From Nocardia nova NBRC 15556 (GTDB taxonomy: Bacteria; Actinomycetota; Actinomycetes; Mycobacteriales; Mycobacteriaceae), in contig NZ_BDBN01000098.1 of the NCBI RefSeq assembly GCF_001613005.1, positions 1 through 33,114 of the forward strand: 33,114 bases of DNA, written 5' to 3'. A model generated the notes under the pieces. That model had not been told where the DNA came from and ran no database searches. It worked only from the letters and a program-made list of their open reading frames with translations. The number at the start of each line of letters is the position of its first letter. Position 1 is the first letter of the stretch. Below are positions 1-8,340 of the stretch, one piece after another. A program made the position numbers and the translations under genes.

Positions 1-2503
1 CGGCCCGGGCGCGGGTCTCGCGTTCGGCGCGGGCCGCACGACGCAGCGAATCCGCTTTGCCCCGTACCGATTCCGCGCGCTCCTCGGCGGTGCGCACCGA
101 CAGCCGGGCCTCCACCTCCATGGCACGGGCCTCGGCCAGCGCCGCGGCGGCCTGTTCACGCTCCTGCCCGGCGGTGTCGGTGCCCGCGTCGGCATCGGAA
201 TCCAGATCGGACTGTTCGGATTCGGCATGACGCAGCCGGCCCTCGAGTTCGGCCAGGGCCGTCAGATTCTGGTCGCGCGCGGTTTCGGCCTCGGCGCGCT
301 GGGTCAGCAGCCGCTCGTATTCGGACTGGGCGCTGCGCGCCGTCGCGCCGAGGCGACCCAGCCGGTCGTAGATCGCGACCAACGCCTGATCGGATTCGTG
401 CAAGGCCAGCAACGCCTGGTCGACGGCCTGTTTGCGATCGCTCTGCTCGGCCAGCGCACCCGACAGCGCGGCCTCGACCTCCTCGGCCTGCCGCTGCCAC
501 GACACCAGTTCGGCCGCGGCGGCATCGATCTCGGCCTGCACCTCGATCTGGCTCGGCGCGCGGTCCGAGCCGCCGAGCACCCAGCCCGAACCGCTCAGAT
601 CCCCGTCGCGGGTCACCACCCGCAATTCCGGCCGGGCGGAGAGGACTTCGACCGCCTGCGCCAGATCGTCGACGACCACGGTGCCGACGGTGAGGGCCGC
701 GACCGCACCCCGCAGCCGGTCGGGACAATCGACCACCTCGACGAGCGGGCGCACTCCCGCGGGTAGATCACCGATCTCGCCACCGGGTTGCGCCGCACCG
801 CCGTAGACAACGGCCGCGCGGCCACCGTCGGCCTCCTTCAGCGCCCGCACCGCCGCCTGCGCGGTGGGGTGCGCGTCGGCGGCGATAGCGTCGGCCAGCG
901 GCCCGAGCGCGGCGGCCACGGCGGCCTCGAATCCGCTGTGCACCCGCACCATCGCCGACAGCCGGCCCTGCAAACCGTCGGCGCGGTTGTCCAGCAGCCA
1001 GGCGCCGCCGTCCTTGCGGGCCAGGCCCATGGTCAGCGCCTCGATGCGGGCGGTCAGCGAGGCGACCTTCTTCCCGGCCTCGCGGTCGCGTTCGCGCAGT
1101 TCGGTAACCCGCGCATCGGCCAGTTCCAGCGCCTGGGCGGCGTGTTCGTAGGCGGCGTCGAGCCCTTCCTCACCGGCGTCGAGTTCGCTCAATTCGGTTT
1201 GCACGGCCTCGAATTCGGCCTCGGCGGCATCCCCGCGCTGCCGGGCGGCGGCCAGCGACTCCGACAGCCGGGCGATATCGCCGTCGGCCGATTGGGCGCG
1301 GTGGCGCAGCGTATCCACCTGACCGGCAAGACGAGCCAGGCCCTCACGCCGATCGGCGATGGCGCGCACCGCGGCCAGGTGGGCCTGTTCGGCGGCCTTG
1401 GCGGCCTGCTCACGATCGAGCAACTGATCGCGAGCGGCCTCCAGGGTCGCCGTGGCCACCTCGACCGCCTCGAGCAGTTCGGCCTCCTCGGCCTGCACCC
1501 GATCCGCCTCGGCCTCGAGCTGTTCCGGATCGCGGCCGGTCCCGGTGGGCTGTTCGATGGTGAGGTTGCGAGCCCGGTCCCGGGCGATCCGGATGGTCGC
1601 GTTGACCCGCTCCACCAGCGCCGAGAGCTGGAACCAGGTCTGCGCGGCCGCCTCGGCGCCGGGAGTGAGCCGCGAGAGCTGGAATTCCTGCTGCGCCAGC
1701 GCGGCATTGGCGGCATCCAGTTCCGCCTGCACGTTGATCTGCTGTTCGCGGGCGAAGGCTTCCTTGCTCTGCTGACTTTCCAGTTCACGCCGGCGCGCCA
1801 CCAGATCGTCGGCGGCCAGTCGTAGCCGGGCATCGCGCAATTCGGCCTGGACGGTGGCCGCGCGCCGGGCCACCTCGGCCTGGCGGCCCAGCGGTTTGAG
1901 CTGACGGCGCAGTTCGGTGGTGAGGTCGGTCAGACGAGCCAGGTTGGCCTGCATCGCATCGAGTTTGCGCACCGCCTTCTCTTTGCGCTTGCGGTGCTTG
2001 AGCACGCCCGCGGCCTCTTCGATGAAGGCGCGGCGGTCCTCGGGGCGCGATTCCAGAATCGCCGACAGCTGGCCCTGGCCGACGATGACGTGCATTTCCC
2101 GGCCGATGCCGGAGTCCGAGAGCAGTTCCTGGACATCCATCAGCCGGCAGGAGTTGCCGTTGATCTCGTATTCACCGGCGCCGTCGCGGAACATCCGGCG
2201 GGTGATCGAGACCTCGGAGTAGTCGATGGGCAGTGCGCCGTCGGAATTGTCGATGGTCAGCGTGACTTCGGCGCGGCCCAGCGGCGCCCGTCCGGCGGTC
2301 CCGGCGAAGATGACGTCCTGCATCTTGCCGCCCCGCAGCGCCTTGGCGCCCTGCTCCCCCATCACCCAGGTCAGCGCGTCGACGACGTTCGATTTACCGG
2401 ACCCGTTCGGCCCCACCACACAGGTGATGCCGGGCTCGAGCCGCAGCGTCGTCGCGGACGCGAAGGATTTGAATCCCTTCAGCGTCAGACTCTTCAGGTG
2501 CAC
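1..2503 (-). CDS. smc: Chromosome partition protein SMC, N-terminal 834 residues (runs off left edge)
   Basis: SMC is the long coiled-coil ATPase of the condensin complex that, with ScpA and ScpB, compacts and segregates the chromosome. Reading from a GTG at 2503, the protein opens with the family signature HLKSLTLKGFKSFA, then Walker A GPNGSGKSN at about residues 31-39, a long charged coiled coil, and a globular hinge at about residues 510-660 (segments such as FEAAVAAALGPLADAIAADA and TRDGDLSGSGWVLGG). A second coiled coil follows and continues past the window edge. The C-terminal ABC signature and Walker B lie outside. Full-length SMC is about 1200 residues, so roughly two thirds is present. 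No strong ribosome binding site precedes the GTG, but the sequence match begins right there. In mycobacteria acyP sits immediately upstream of smc; here acyP is far away on the other strand. Confidence 0.97.
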   Translation of the reverse strand, partial: MHLKSLTLKGFKSFASATTLRLEPGITCVVGPNGSGKSNVVDALTWVMGEQGAKALRGGKMQDVIFAGTAGRAPLGRAEVTLTIDNSDGALPIDYSEVSITRRMFRDGAGEYEINGNSCRLMDVQELLSDSGIGREMHVIVGQGQLSAILESRPEDRRAFIEEAAGVLKHRKRKEKAVRKLDAMQANLARLTDLTTELRRQLKPLGRQAEVARRAATVQAELRDARLRLAADDLVARRRELESQQSKEAFAREQQINVQAELDAANAALAQQEFQLSRLTPGAEAAAQTWFQLSALVERVNATIRIARDRARNLTIEQPTGTGRDPEQLEAEADRVQAEEAELLEAVEVATATLEAARDQLLDREQAAKAAEQAHLAAVRAIADRREGLARLAGQVDTLRHRAQSADGDIARLSESLAAARQRGDAAEAEFEAVQTELSELDAGEEGLDAAYEHAAQALELADARVTELRERDREAGKKVASLTARIEALTMGLARKDGGAWLLDNRADGLQGRLSAMVRVHSGFEAAVAAALGPLADAIAADAHPTAQAAVRALKEADGGRAAVVYGGAAQPGGEIGDLPAGVRPLVEVVDCPDRLRGAVAALTVGTVVVDDLAQAVEVLSARPELRVVTRDGDLSGSGWVLGGSDRAPSQIEVQAEIDAAAAELVSWQRQAEEVEAALSGALAEQSDRKQAVDQALLALHESDQALVAIYDRLGRLGATARSAQSEYERLLTQRAEAETARDQNLTALAELEGRLRHAESEQSDLDSDADAGTDTAGQEREQAAAALAEARAMEVEARLSVRTAEERAESVRGKADSLRRAARAERETRARA

Positions 2504-2539
2504 AGTCGGTCAGGCTACCCGGTCAGGCCTCGTTGCCGG

Positions 2540-2575
2540 ACGGATGCCGGGCGAACGTGTTCGCCCGGCATCCGT
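2540..2575 (-). terminator. Perfect 17-bp inverted repeat downstream of the secreted-protein gene
   Basis: Bases 2540-2556 and 2559-2575 are exact reverse complements around a 2-nt centre. The repeat lies 17 bp after the stop codon of the small secreted protein gene, in the gap before the smc start. There is no U-tract on either side, so it fits the hairpin-only terminators often proposed for actinobacteria rather than a classical intrinsic terminator. It would separate the secreted-protein transcript from smc. That role is inferred from position and symmetry. Confidence 0.7.
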
Positions 2576-2591
2576 CGAATCGGGGCCGGAA

Positions 2592-3029
2592 TCAGGCGGC
2601 GGTGACGGTCAGCGTGTAGTCGCTGGGCGAGCCGTCGGCGGAGGTGACGGTGATCTGGTAGTCGAGGCCGTCGGCGACGATCTCGGCGTGCGGAACCTCG
2701 GTGGCGGCCATCGGGCCGACCAGCGGGCCGACGGTCACCCGGGCGTTGCCGTTGTTCGAGGTGACGTCGAAGATCAGCTTCTGCCCCTGCGCGGACGCGA
2801 TGGAGTAGTTGTCCAACTTGCCCTCGGCCACGGTGCCGCTGCCGCCGGTGCTGTTCTGGCCGGGGGCGATCACCAGTCGGGTGACGGCGCCGGGCAGCGC
2901 GGGCACGCCCGGCAGCGGCTGAGCGGAGGCGACGCCACCGGCGACCGCGAAGGTGGCCGCGGCGATCAGCGTGACGAGCACGGCCGGAACGGCGCGCACG
3001 AACAGACGAAGTACTCGAGATGCGTACAT
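2592..3029 (-). CDS. Small secreted beta-rich protein of unknown function
   Basis: The 145-residue product starts at ATG 3029, chosen because a good ribosome binding site (GAGGAAAG) lies about 9 nt upstream and a classical signal peptide follows: MYASRVLRLF, a hydrophobic stretch VPAVLVTLIAAATFAVAG and a likely signal peptidase I site after ASA at about residue 36. The mature part has alternating hydrophobic strands, with GTVAEGKLDNYSI, GQKLIFDVTS and a terminal DYTLTVTAA. This resembles the PPC-like (bacterial pre-peptidase) beta-sandwich fold. No catalytic motif is visible and there are no cysteines in the mature part. It is transcribed divergently from the acyl-CoA dehydrogenase pair. Export is well supported; the fold is a guess from pattern and no function can be assigned. 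Confidence 0.85.
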   Translation of the reverse strand: MYASRVLRLFVRAVPAVLVTLIAAATFAVAGGVASAQPLPGVPALPGAVTRLVIAPGQNSTGGSGTVAEGKLDNYSIASAQGQKLIFDVTSNNGNARVTVGPLVGPMAATEVPHAEIVADGLDYQITVTSADGSPSDYTLTVTAA

Positions 3030-3224
3030 GGACCCACATCTTTCCTCACACCATGCGCAAGATCGCAAGTCCCGGCACGGGTTTCGCGTTCCGACACGCC
3101 GTCGCCCACCAGCCCGCCACCGCCCCGGCACACCGCCCGCAATCGCAATAAGTTAACGACCATTTGCGCTCGACCCGAAGTAAATGAGAAGGTAGAGGCC
3201 CGTTTATCGCACAAGGAGTTCTTC

Positions 3225-4457
3225 GTGAATCTGGACTGGTCGCCCACCGATCTGGCGTTTCGCGACGAGGTGCGGCGCTTCCTGGACGAGAATTTGACCC
3301 CGGAACTACGTCGCGCCGGTCAGCTCGCCACCAGCGTGTACCCGGATCACGAGGCCAGCATGCAGTGGCAGCACATCCTGCACGCCCGTGGCTGGGCCGC
3401 GCCGGCCTGGCCGGTCGCCCACGGCGGCTGTGACTGGAGCATGACGCAGCACTACATCTTCGATCGTGAATCCACCCTCGCGGGCGCGCCCGCACTCTCG
3501 CCCATGGGCATCCGGATGGTCGCGCACGCGATCATCGCCTTCGGCACCCCCGAACAGAAGGACTACTTCCTGCCGCGCATCCTCACCGGCGAAGTGTTCT
3601 TCTGCCAGGGCTATTCCGAGCCCGAGGCCGGTTCCGATCTGGCCTCGCTGACCATGGCCGCGGTGTCCGACGGTGACGATCTGGTGTGCACCGGTTCCAA
3701 GATCTGGACCACGCACGCCACCGAGGCGAACTGGATCTTCGCCCTGGTCCGCACCTCGAAACTGGAACGCAAACAGCAGGGCATCACCTTCGTGCTGATC
3801 CCGATGGACACCCCCGGCATCGAGATCCGGCCGCTGGTCATGACCTCGGGCGAACAGGTCCAGAACCAGGTGTTCTTCGATCAGGTGCGGGTGTCGAAGA
3901 CCAACGTCATCGGCCGCATCGACGAGGGCTGGACGGTCGCCAAACACCTGCTGAACTTCGAGCGCGGCGGTTCGGCCTACGGTCCCGCGCTGCAGGTGCT
4001 GGCCGAATCGCTGGCCGAGCACGCCGCCGGACAGCTCGGCTTCGCCGGCGGCAGTCTGCTCGACGAACCGGCCTTCGCGGCGAAACTGGCCGACGCGCGC
4101 ATCCGCGCCGACGTGCTGGAGATCCTGGAATACCGCACGATGTCGGCGATTTCGCGGGGTAAGGATCCGGGCCCGGCCGCCTCCACGATCAAGATCCTGG
4201 GCACCGAACTGAGCCAGCGGCTCACCGAATTGGCCCTCGAGGCCGCCGGTCCGCGCGGGCGTGCCTATCAGCCGCACGCTGCCATGCCGGGCGGTCCGGT
4301 CGCCGACTTCGTCGCTCCCGCCGACGGATATCTCAGCGGCGAACCGTGGCAGGCCGTCGCGCCGCTGCGGTACTTCAACGACCGCGCGGGCTCGATCTAC
4401 GCGGGCAGCAACGAGATTCAGCGCAACATCATCGCCAAGGCAACCCTGGGACTGTGA
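3225..4457 (+). CDS. Acyl-CoA dehydrogenase, probable catalytic partner of a heteromeric pair
   Basis: This 410-residue flavoprotein should introduce the alpha-beta double bond in an acyl-CoA thioester. The start is GTG 3225, with AAGGAG a few bases upstream and the family N-terminus NLDWSPTDLAFRDEVRRFL; the frame is open far upstream but without family similarity. The flavin/substrate motif GYSEPEAGSDLASL is present. The C-terminal segment is SIYAGSNEIQRNIIAKATLGL, where the usual YEG glutamate of medium- and short-chain enzymes is alanine. A glutamate at residue 246 in NFERGG matches the alternative catalytic position used by isovaleryl-CoA dehydrogenase and by the FadE26 type of mycobacterial steroid enzymes. 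The next gene begins 3 bp after the stop, and the two products probably form an alpha2-beta2 complex. The substrate cannot be read from sequence. Confidence 0.92.
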   Translation: MNLDWSPTDLAFRDEVRRFLDENLTPELRRAGQLATSVYPDHEASMQWQHILHARGWAAPAWPVAHGGCDWSMTQHYIFDRESTLAGAPALSPMGIRMVAHAIIAFGTPEQKDYFLPRILTGEVFFCQGYSEPEAGSDLASLTMAAVSDGDDLVCTGSKIWTTHATEANWIFALVRTSKLERKQQGITFVLIPMDTPGIEIRPLVMTSGEQVQNQVFFDQVRVSKTNVIGRIDEGWTVAKHLLNFERGGSAYGPALQVLAESLAEHAAGQLGFAGGSLLDEPAFAAKLADARIRADVLEILEYRTMSAISRGKDPGPAASTIKILGTELSQRLTELALEAAGPRGRAYQPHAAMPGGPVADFVAPADGYLSGEPWQAVAPLRYFNDRAGSIYAGSNEIQRNIIAKATLGL

Positions 4458-4460
4458 GAG

Positions 4461-5585
4461 ATGGACTTCGAATTCACTGCCGAACAGCAACTGCTCCGTG
4501 ACACGGTCACCGAATTTCTCGCCGCCCGTTACGATCTGGAGAAAAGCCGGGCCGCGGCACGGGTCGGCGCCGGTCACCAGCCCGAGATCTGGCGCGGCTT
4601 CGCCGAGGAGGTCGGCATCCTGGGCGCCGCCCTGCCCGAGAGCGTGGGCGGATTCGACGGCGGCCCCATCGAGACCATGATCATCGCCGAGGCGCTCGGC
4701 GGCGCCCTGGTCGTCGAACCCTATGTCGACACCGCCGTCCTGGGCGGCGGACTGCTGCGCCGCGCGGGTGGCGCCCGGGCCGAGGAACTGTTGCGCGGCA
4801 TCGTCGACGGTTCCGTGATCACGGCCTTCGCCGCCCTGGAAGCCGACTCCGGCTACGACCCCGCGCGCGTCGCCACGACCGCTCGCCGCGACGGCGACGA
4901 CTGGGTCCTCGACGGCGCCAAGGCGGTGGTGACCACTGCGCCGCTGGCGACCCACCTGCTGGTGACGGCACGCACCTCCGACGCGGCGGGGCTGTCGCTG
5001 TTCCTGGTGCCGGCCGATGCGGCCGGTCTGACGCAGCATCCGTATCGCACGATCGACGAACGCCGCGCGGCCGATCTGGTTCTCGACGCCGTCCGGGTTC
5101 CCGCCGATGCGCTGCTGGGCGACGAGGGAACGGCCGACGCGTCGATCGAGCGCTCGATCGACGAGGCGATCGCCGCCATCTGCGCAGAGGCCGTGGGCGG
5201 CATGCGGCGGGTACTCGCCGACACCGTCGAATACAGCAAGCAGCGCCGCCAGTTCGGCGTGCCGATCGCCAGTTTCCAGGTGCTGCAACACCGCATGGTC
5301 GATATGCATCTGGAGCTGGAACAGGCCGTGGCCGCCACCTATCTGGTGACGCTGAAACTCGACGCCGAACCGAAGGTCCGCGCCCGGGCCGCCGCCGCGG
5401 CCAAGGCCACCGTCGCCCGCGCCGCCGGCTTCATCGGCCAGCACGCGGTGCAACTGCACGGCGCGATGGGCATGACCGAGGAACTCGCGATCGGGCATTT
5501 CTTCAAGCGGCTCACCGCGATTCGCACCGAATGGGGTTCCGCGGACCAGCACATCGCCCGCTACGCCGCGCTGACGCGGGCCTGA
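4461..5585 (+). CDS. Acyl-CoA dehydrogenase, probable partner subunit
   Basis: The 374-residue product starts at ATG 4461, directly after the first dehydrogenase gene, so the two are certainly co-transcribed. It has an acyl-CoA dehydrogenase N-terminus (MDFEFTAEQQLLRDTVTEFL), a central beta domain and a C-terminal helical domain. RRQFG at about residues 262-266 and QLHGAMGMTEE at about 331-341 are the usual FAD-contacting segments. It lacks the E-R pair at the catalytic position of its neighbour and lacks a YEG motif at the end. In the characterised mycobacterial FadE pairs each chain carries part of the shared FAD and active sites, and this gene fits the non-catalytic partner. The low similarity between the two proteins argues against a simple tandem duplication of one homomeric enzyme. 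Confidence 0.9.
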   Translation: MDFEFTAEQQLLRDTVTEFLAARYDLEKSRAAARVGAGHQPEIWRGFAEEVGILGAALPESVGGFDGGPIETMIIAEALGGALVVEPYVDTAVLGGGLLRRAGGARAEELLRGIVDGSVITAFAALEADSGYDPARVATTARRDGDDWVLDGAKAVVTTAPLATHLLVTARTSDAAGLSLFLVPADAAGLTQHPYRTIDERRAADLVLDAVRVPADALLGDEGTADASIERSIDEAIAAICAEAVGGMRRVLADTVEYSKQRRQFGVPIASFQVLQHRMVDMHLELEQAVAATYLVTLKLDAEPKVRARAAAAAKATVARAAGFIGQHAVQLHGAMGMTEELAIGHFFKRLTAIRTEWGSADQHIARYAALTRA

Positions 5586-5603
5586 GCGGCGCGCACGATC
5601 TTC

Positions 5604-5630
5604 GGGGCGCGGCCCATACCGCCGCGCCCC
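5604..5630. terminator. Perfect 10-bp hairpin between convergent genes
   Basis: Bases 5604-5613 pair perfectly with 5621-5630 around a 7-nt loop, 19 bp after the stop of the second acyl-CoA dehydrogenase gene. It is the first of two adjacent hairpins between this plus-strand pair and the minus-strand ect operon. Termination is inferred from GC-rich symmetry and convergent context; there is no U-tract. Confidence 0.6.
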
Positions 5631-5637
5631 GGACATG

Positions 5638-5674
5638 TTTTCGGCCGGAATCCGAATCGGATTCCGGCCGAAAA
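5638..5674. terminator. Perfect 18-bp inverted repeat, probable bidirectional terminator
   Basis: Bases 5638-5655 and 5657-5674 are exact reverse complements around one central base. The stem starts with TTTT and ends with AAAA, so it is symmetric for both strands. It lies between the convergent acyl-CoA dehydrogenase and ectD genes and would end transcripts from both sides. It follows another hairpin by only 7 bp, forming a tandem structure. Confidence 0.75.
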
Positions 5675-5761
5675 CGCGCCGGGGATGCCGGGCTCGCCCC
5701 GCCACCGTCGGGAGCGAACCCGTGCCAATCATCGGTCCCGACGTGATCGGGTCACCCCCGC

Positions 5762-6643
5762 TCAGCGCACGGGGGTGAAATCGCGCGAGGCGATGTAGGT
5801 CGGCCGCGGATGCCCGGCCGAATACGGTTCTTCGAGGGTGTTCTCCACGCTGTTGAACACCAGGAAGACGTTCGACCGCGGGAACGGGGTGATGTTGTTC
5901 GAGGAGCCGTGCATGATGTTGGAATCGAACAGCAGCGCCGAACCTCGTGCGCCGGTGAACTGCGCGATGCCGTACTTGTCGGCCAGTTGGGCCAGATCCT
6001 CCTGCGCGGGCACCCCGATCTGCTGCTCGCGCAACGATTCCCGGTAGTGCTCGTCAGGAGTCTCACCCTGACACGGCATGAACTGCCGGTGCGAGCCCGG
6101 CAGCAGCATCAGGCTGCCGTTGAACGGGTAGTTGTCGGTCAGCGCGATCGACAGGCTCACCGCACGCGGTGAGGGCATCCCGTCCTCGGCGTGCCAGGTC
6201 TCGAAATCCGAATGCCAGTAGAAACCGGCACCCTCGAATCCGGGCATGTAGTTGACCCGGCTCTGATGGATGTAGACCTCGGAACCGAGAATCTGGCGAG
6301 CCATCCCGACGATCCGCTCGTCACGCACCAGCTCCGCTACCACGGCGCTGATCTTGTGCACCTCGAAGATCGAGCGGACGCTGTTCGACTTCTTCTCGAT
6401 GATCACCCGCTCGTCGGCACGCAACACCGGATCGGCGGCCAGCCGATCGATGTCGGCGGCGATATCGGCCACCTCCATCGGGGTCAGCAATTCGTCGAGG
6501 ATCGCGTACCCATCGGCATCGAAATTCTGCAGCTCCGGCGAGGTCACCGTGCCCCACACCGTGGGGTCGGTGCGCTCCACCGGCGGTACCGCTACGGCCG
6601 TTCTGGTCCGATAGCGGTCGATTCGACTCTCCGCCAACGTCAT
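5762..6643 (-). CDS. ectD: Ectoine hydroxylase EctD
   Basis: EctD is a non-haem Fe(II), 2-oxoglutarate-dependent dioxygenase converting ectoine to 5-hydroxyectoine, which improves desiccation and heat protection. The 293-residue length is typical. The iron ligands fit H144 and D146 in FYWHSDFETWHAEDG and H245 in SNIMHGSSNNITPFPRSN, both hallmark segments of the family. The ATG at 6643 follows an AGGAGG about 11 bp upstream and lies 27 bp after the ectC stop. It is the last gene of an ectABCD operon and ends before a pair of hairpins. Assignment is firm. Confidence 0.97.
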   Translation of the reverse strand: MTLAESRIDRYRTRTAVAVPPVERTDPTVWGTVTSPELQNFDADGYAILDELLTPMEVADIAADIDRLAADPVLRADERVIIEKKSNSVRSIFEVHKISAVVAELVRDERIVGMARQILGSEVYIHQSRVNYMPGFEGAGFYWHSDFETWHAEDGMPSPRAVSLSIALTDNYPFNGSLMLLPGSHRQFMPCQGETPDEHYRESLREQQIGVPAQEDLAQLADKYGIAQFTGARGSALLFDSNIMHGSSNNITPFPRSNVFLVFNSVENTLEEPYSAGHPRPTYIASRDFTPVR

Positions 6644-6670
6644 CGCGGCGTCGTCCTCCTCACTACATCA

Positions 6671-7063
6671 CTACTCGCCTACGGCCACCAACGGGTAGAC
6701 ACCGTTCTCGTCGTGAACTTCCTTGCCCGTGACCGGCGGATTGAACACACACAGCATCCGCATCAGCGTGCGGGTCTCGACCCGATGCCGCTCGTGCCCG
6801 TTGAGCAGGTACATCGTTCCCGGCGCCAGGTCGTAGGTGACGTCGTTGGTCAGATCCGTGAGCGTGCCCTCGCCCTCCACCAGCCACACCGCTTCGACGT
6901 GGTTCTGGTAGTGGAACTCGTGCACGGTGTTCGGCTGAATCGTCGTCTCGTGGAAGGAGAAACCCACCCCGTCGCCGCCGAGGATGATCCGCTTGCTGCG
7001 CCAGTCCTCGGCCGCGACGTCGCGGTCGGTTCCGGTGATCTCGGCAGTGGTACGCACGATCAT
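6671..7063 (-). CDS. ectC: L-ectoine synthase EctC
   Basis: EctC is a small cupin-fold enzyme that cyclises N-gamma-acetyl-L-2,4-diaminobutyrate to ectoine, releasing water. The 130-residue product has the expected metal-binding residues E57 (HVEAVWLVEGEG), Y85 (PGTMYLLNGHERH) and H93, at positions known for studied EctC proteins. The start ATG is 2 bp after the ectB stop, showing tight coupling. ectD follows after 27 bp. Confidence 0.97.
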   Translation of the reverse strand: MIVRTTAEITGTDRDVAAEDWRSKRIILGGDGVGFSFHETTIQPNTVHEFHYQNHVEAVWLVEGEGTLTDLTNDVTYDLAPGTMYLLNGHERHRVETRTLMRMLCVFNPPVTGKEVHDENGVYPLVAVGE

Positions 7064-7065
7064 GG

Positions 7066-8328
7066 TCAGTTGCCTCCTCGGGCCATGTCGACCGCCCGGT
7101 CCAGGATGCCCAGGCCATGGTCGAGTTCGTCGTCGGTAATGGTCAGCGGCGGCAGCAGCTTGACCACCTGGTCTTCGGCGCCGGAGGTCTCCACCAGCAG
7201 GCCCTCCTCGAAGGCGATGCTGCTGACCTTGCCCGCCTCCGAGGCGTCGTCGAACACCAGTCCCTGCACCAGCCCGCGTCCGCGGGTCGAGACACCCTCG
7301 AAGTTCTCCGAGAGCGCCTCGAACGACTTTCGGATCTTCTCGCCCTTGGCGGCGGTGGAGGCCTCGAGACGGTCGTCGGTCCAGTAGTGCTCGAGCGCCA
7401 CGCGGGCGGTCACGAACGCCGGGTTGTTGCCGCGGAAGGTGCCGTTGTGCTCACCGGGCGCCCACTGGTCCAGCTCGCGCTTCATCAGCACCAGCGCCAG
7501 CGGCAGGCCGTAGCCGCCGATCGACTTCGACAGCGTGACGATGTCCGGGGTGATGCCGGCGATCTCGAAGGAGAAGAACGGGCCGGTCCGGCCGCAGCCC
7601 ATCTGCACGTCGTCGACGATGAGCAGAATTCCGCGCGCGGCGCACAGCTCCGACAGGTGCCGAAGCCACTGCGCCCGAGCGACGTTCACGCCGCCCTCAC
7701 CCTGCACGGTTTCCACGATCACCGCCGCGGGCTTGTCCACACCGGAGGAATTGTCATCGAGGACCCGCTCCATCCATGCCAGATCGTCGGTGCCGTCCAG
7801 ATACCCGTCGTAGGGCATCGGATTCACGTGATTCAACGGTACTCCGGCGCCCGCGCGCTTGGTCGCGTTACCGGTCACCGAGAGCGCACCGAGGGTCATG
7901 CCGTGGAATGCGTTGGTGAAATTCAGAATCGACGTGCGGCCGGTCACCTTGCGGGCCAGTTTCAGCGCCGATTCCACCGCGTTCGCACCGGTGGGGCCGG
8001 GGAACTGGACCTTGTAATCGAGGCCGCGCGGATCCAGCAGAACCTTGTTGATCGTCTCCAGCAATTCACGCTTCGCGACGGTCGACATATCGAGTCCGTG
8101 CGTAATTCCGTCACGGGCGATGTAATCGATCAATGCTTCTTTGAGAACGGGATTGTTGTGCCCGTAGTTGAGCGCTCCGGCGCCCGCGAAGAAATCGAGG
8201 TAATCACGTCCGCTACCGTCGCGCAGCCAAGCGCCGGAGGCGGTGTCGAACAGCGTGGGCCAGGAACGGCAATATCCACGGACATTCGATTCGAGCGATT
8301 CGAAAACGGTCATCTCAGCGGTGGTCAT
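7066..8328 (-). CDS. ectB: L-2,4-diaminobutyrate--2-oxoglutarate transaminase EctB
   Basis: EctB is a PLP-dependent class III aminotransferase that makes L-2,4-diaminobutyrate from aspartate semialdehyde and glutamate, the first step of ectoine synthesis. The 420-residue length is normal. The motif IVDDVQMGCGRTGPFFSFE and the PLP lysine K268 in TLSKSIGGYGLPLALVLMKR are clear, as is GPTGANAVESALKLARK near residue 111. It begins 12 bp after the ectA stop and is followed 2 bp later by ectC. Confidence 0.97.
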   Translation of the reverse strand: MTTAEMTVFESLESNVRGYCRSWPTLFDTASGAWLRDGSGRDYLDFFAGAGALNYGHNNPVLKEALIDYIARDGITHGLDMSTVAKRELLETINKVLLDPRGLDYKVQFPGPTGANAVESALKLARKVTGRTSILNFTNAFHGMTLGALSVTGNATKRAGAGVPLNHVNPMPYDGYLDGTDDLAWMERVLDDNSSGVDKPAAVIVETVQGEGGVNVARAQWLRHLSELCAARGILLIVDDVQMGCGRTGPFFSFEIAGITPDIVTLSKSIGGYGLPLALVLMKRELDQWAPGEHNGTFRGNNPAFVTARVALEHYWTDDRLEASTAAKGEKIRKSFEALSENFEGVSTRGRGLVQGLVFDDASEAGKVSSIAFEEGLLVETSGAEDQVVKLLPPLTITDDELDHGLGILDRAVDMARGGN

Positions 8329-8340
8329 CGATGATCCTTC

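Noticed and set aside
788..1825. 345-codon plus-strand frame inside smc
   Set aside because: The minus strand encodes an uninterrupted SMC coiled coil and hinge; the plus frame is a shadow.
3306..5732. 808-codon open frame on the minus strand opposite the acyl-CoA dehydrogenase genes
   Set aside because: It is antisense to two clear enzyme genes, His/Gly/Arg-rich without any family motif, and has the look of a high-GC shadow frame.
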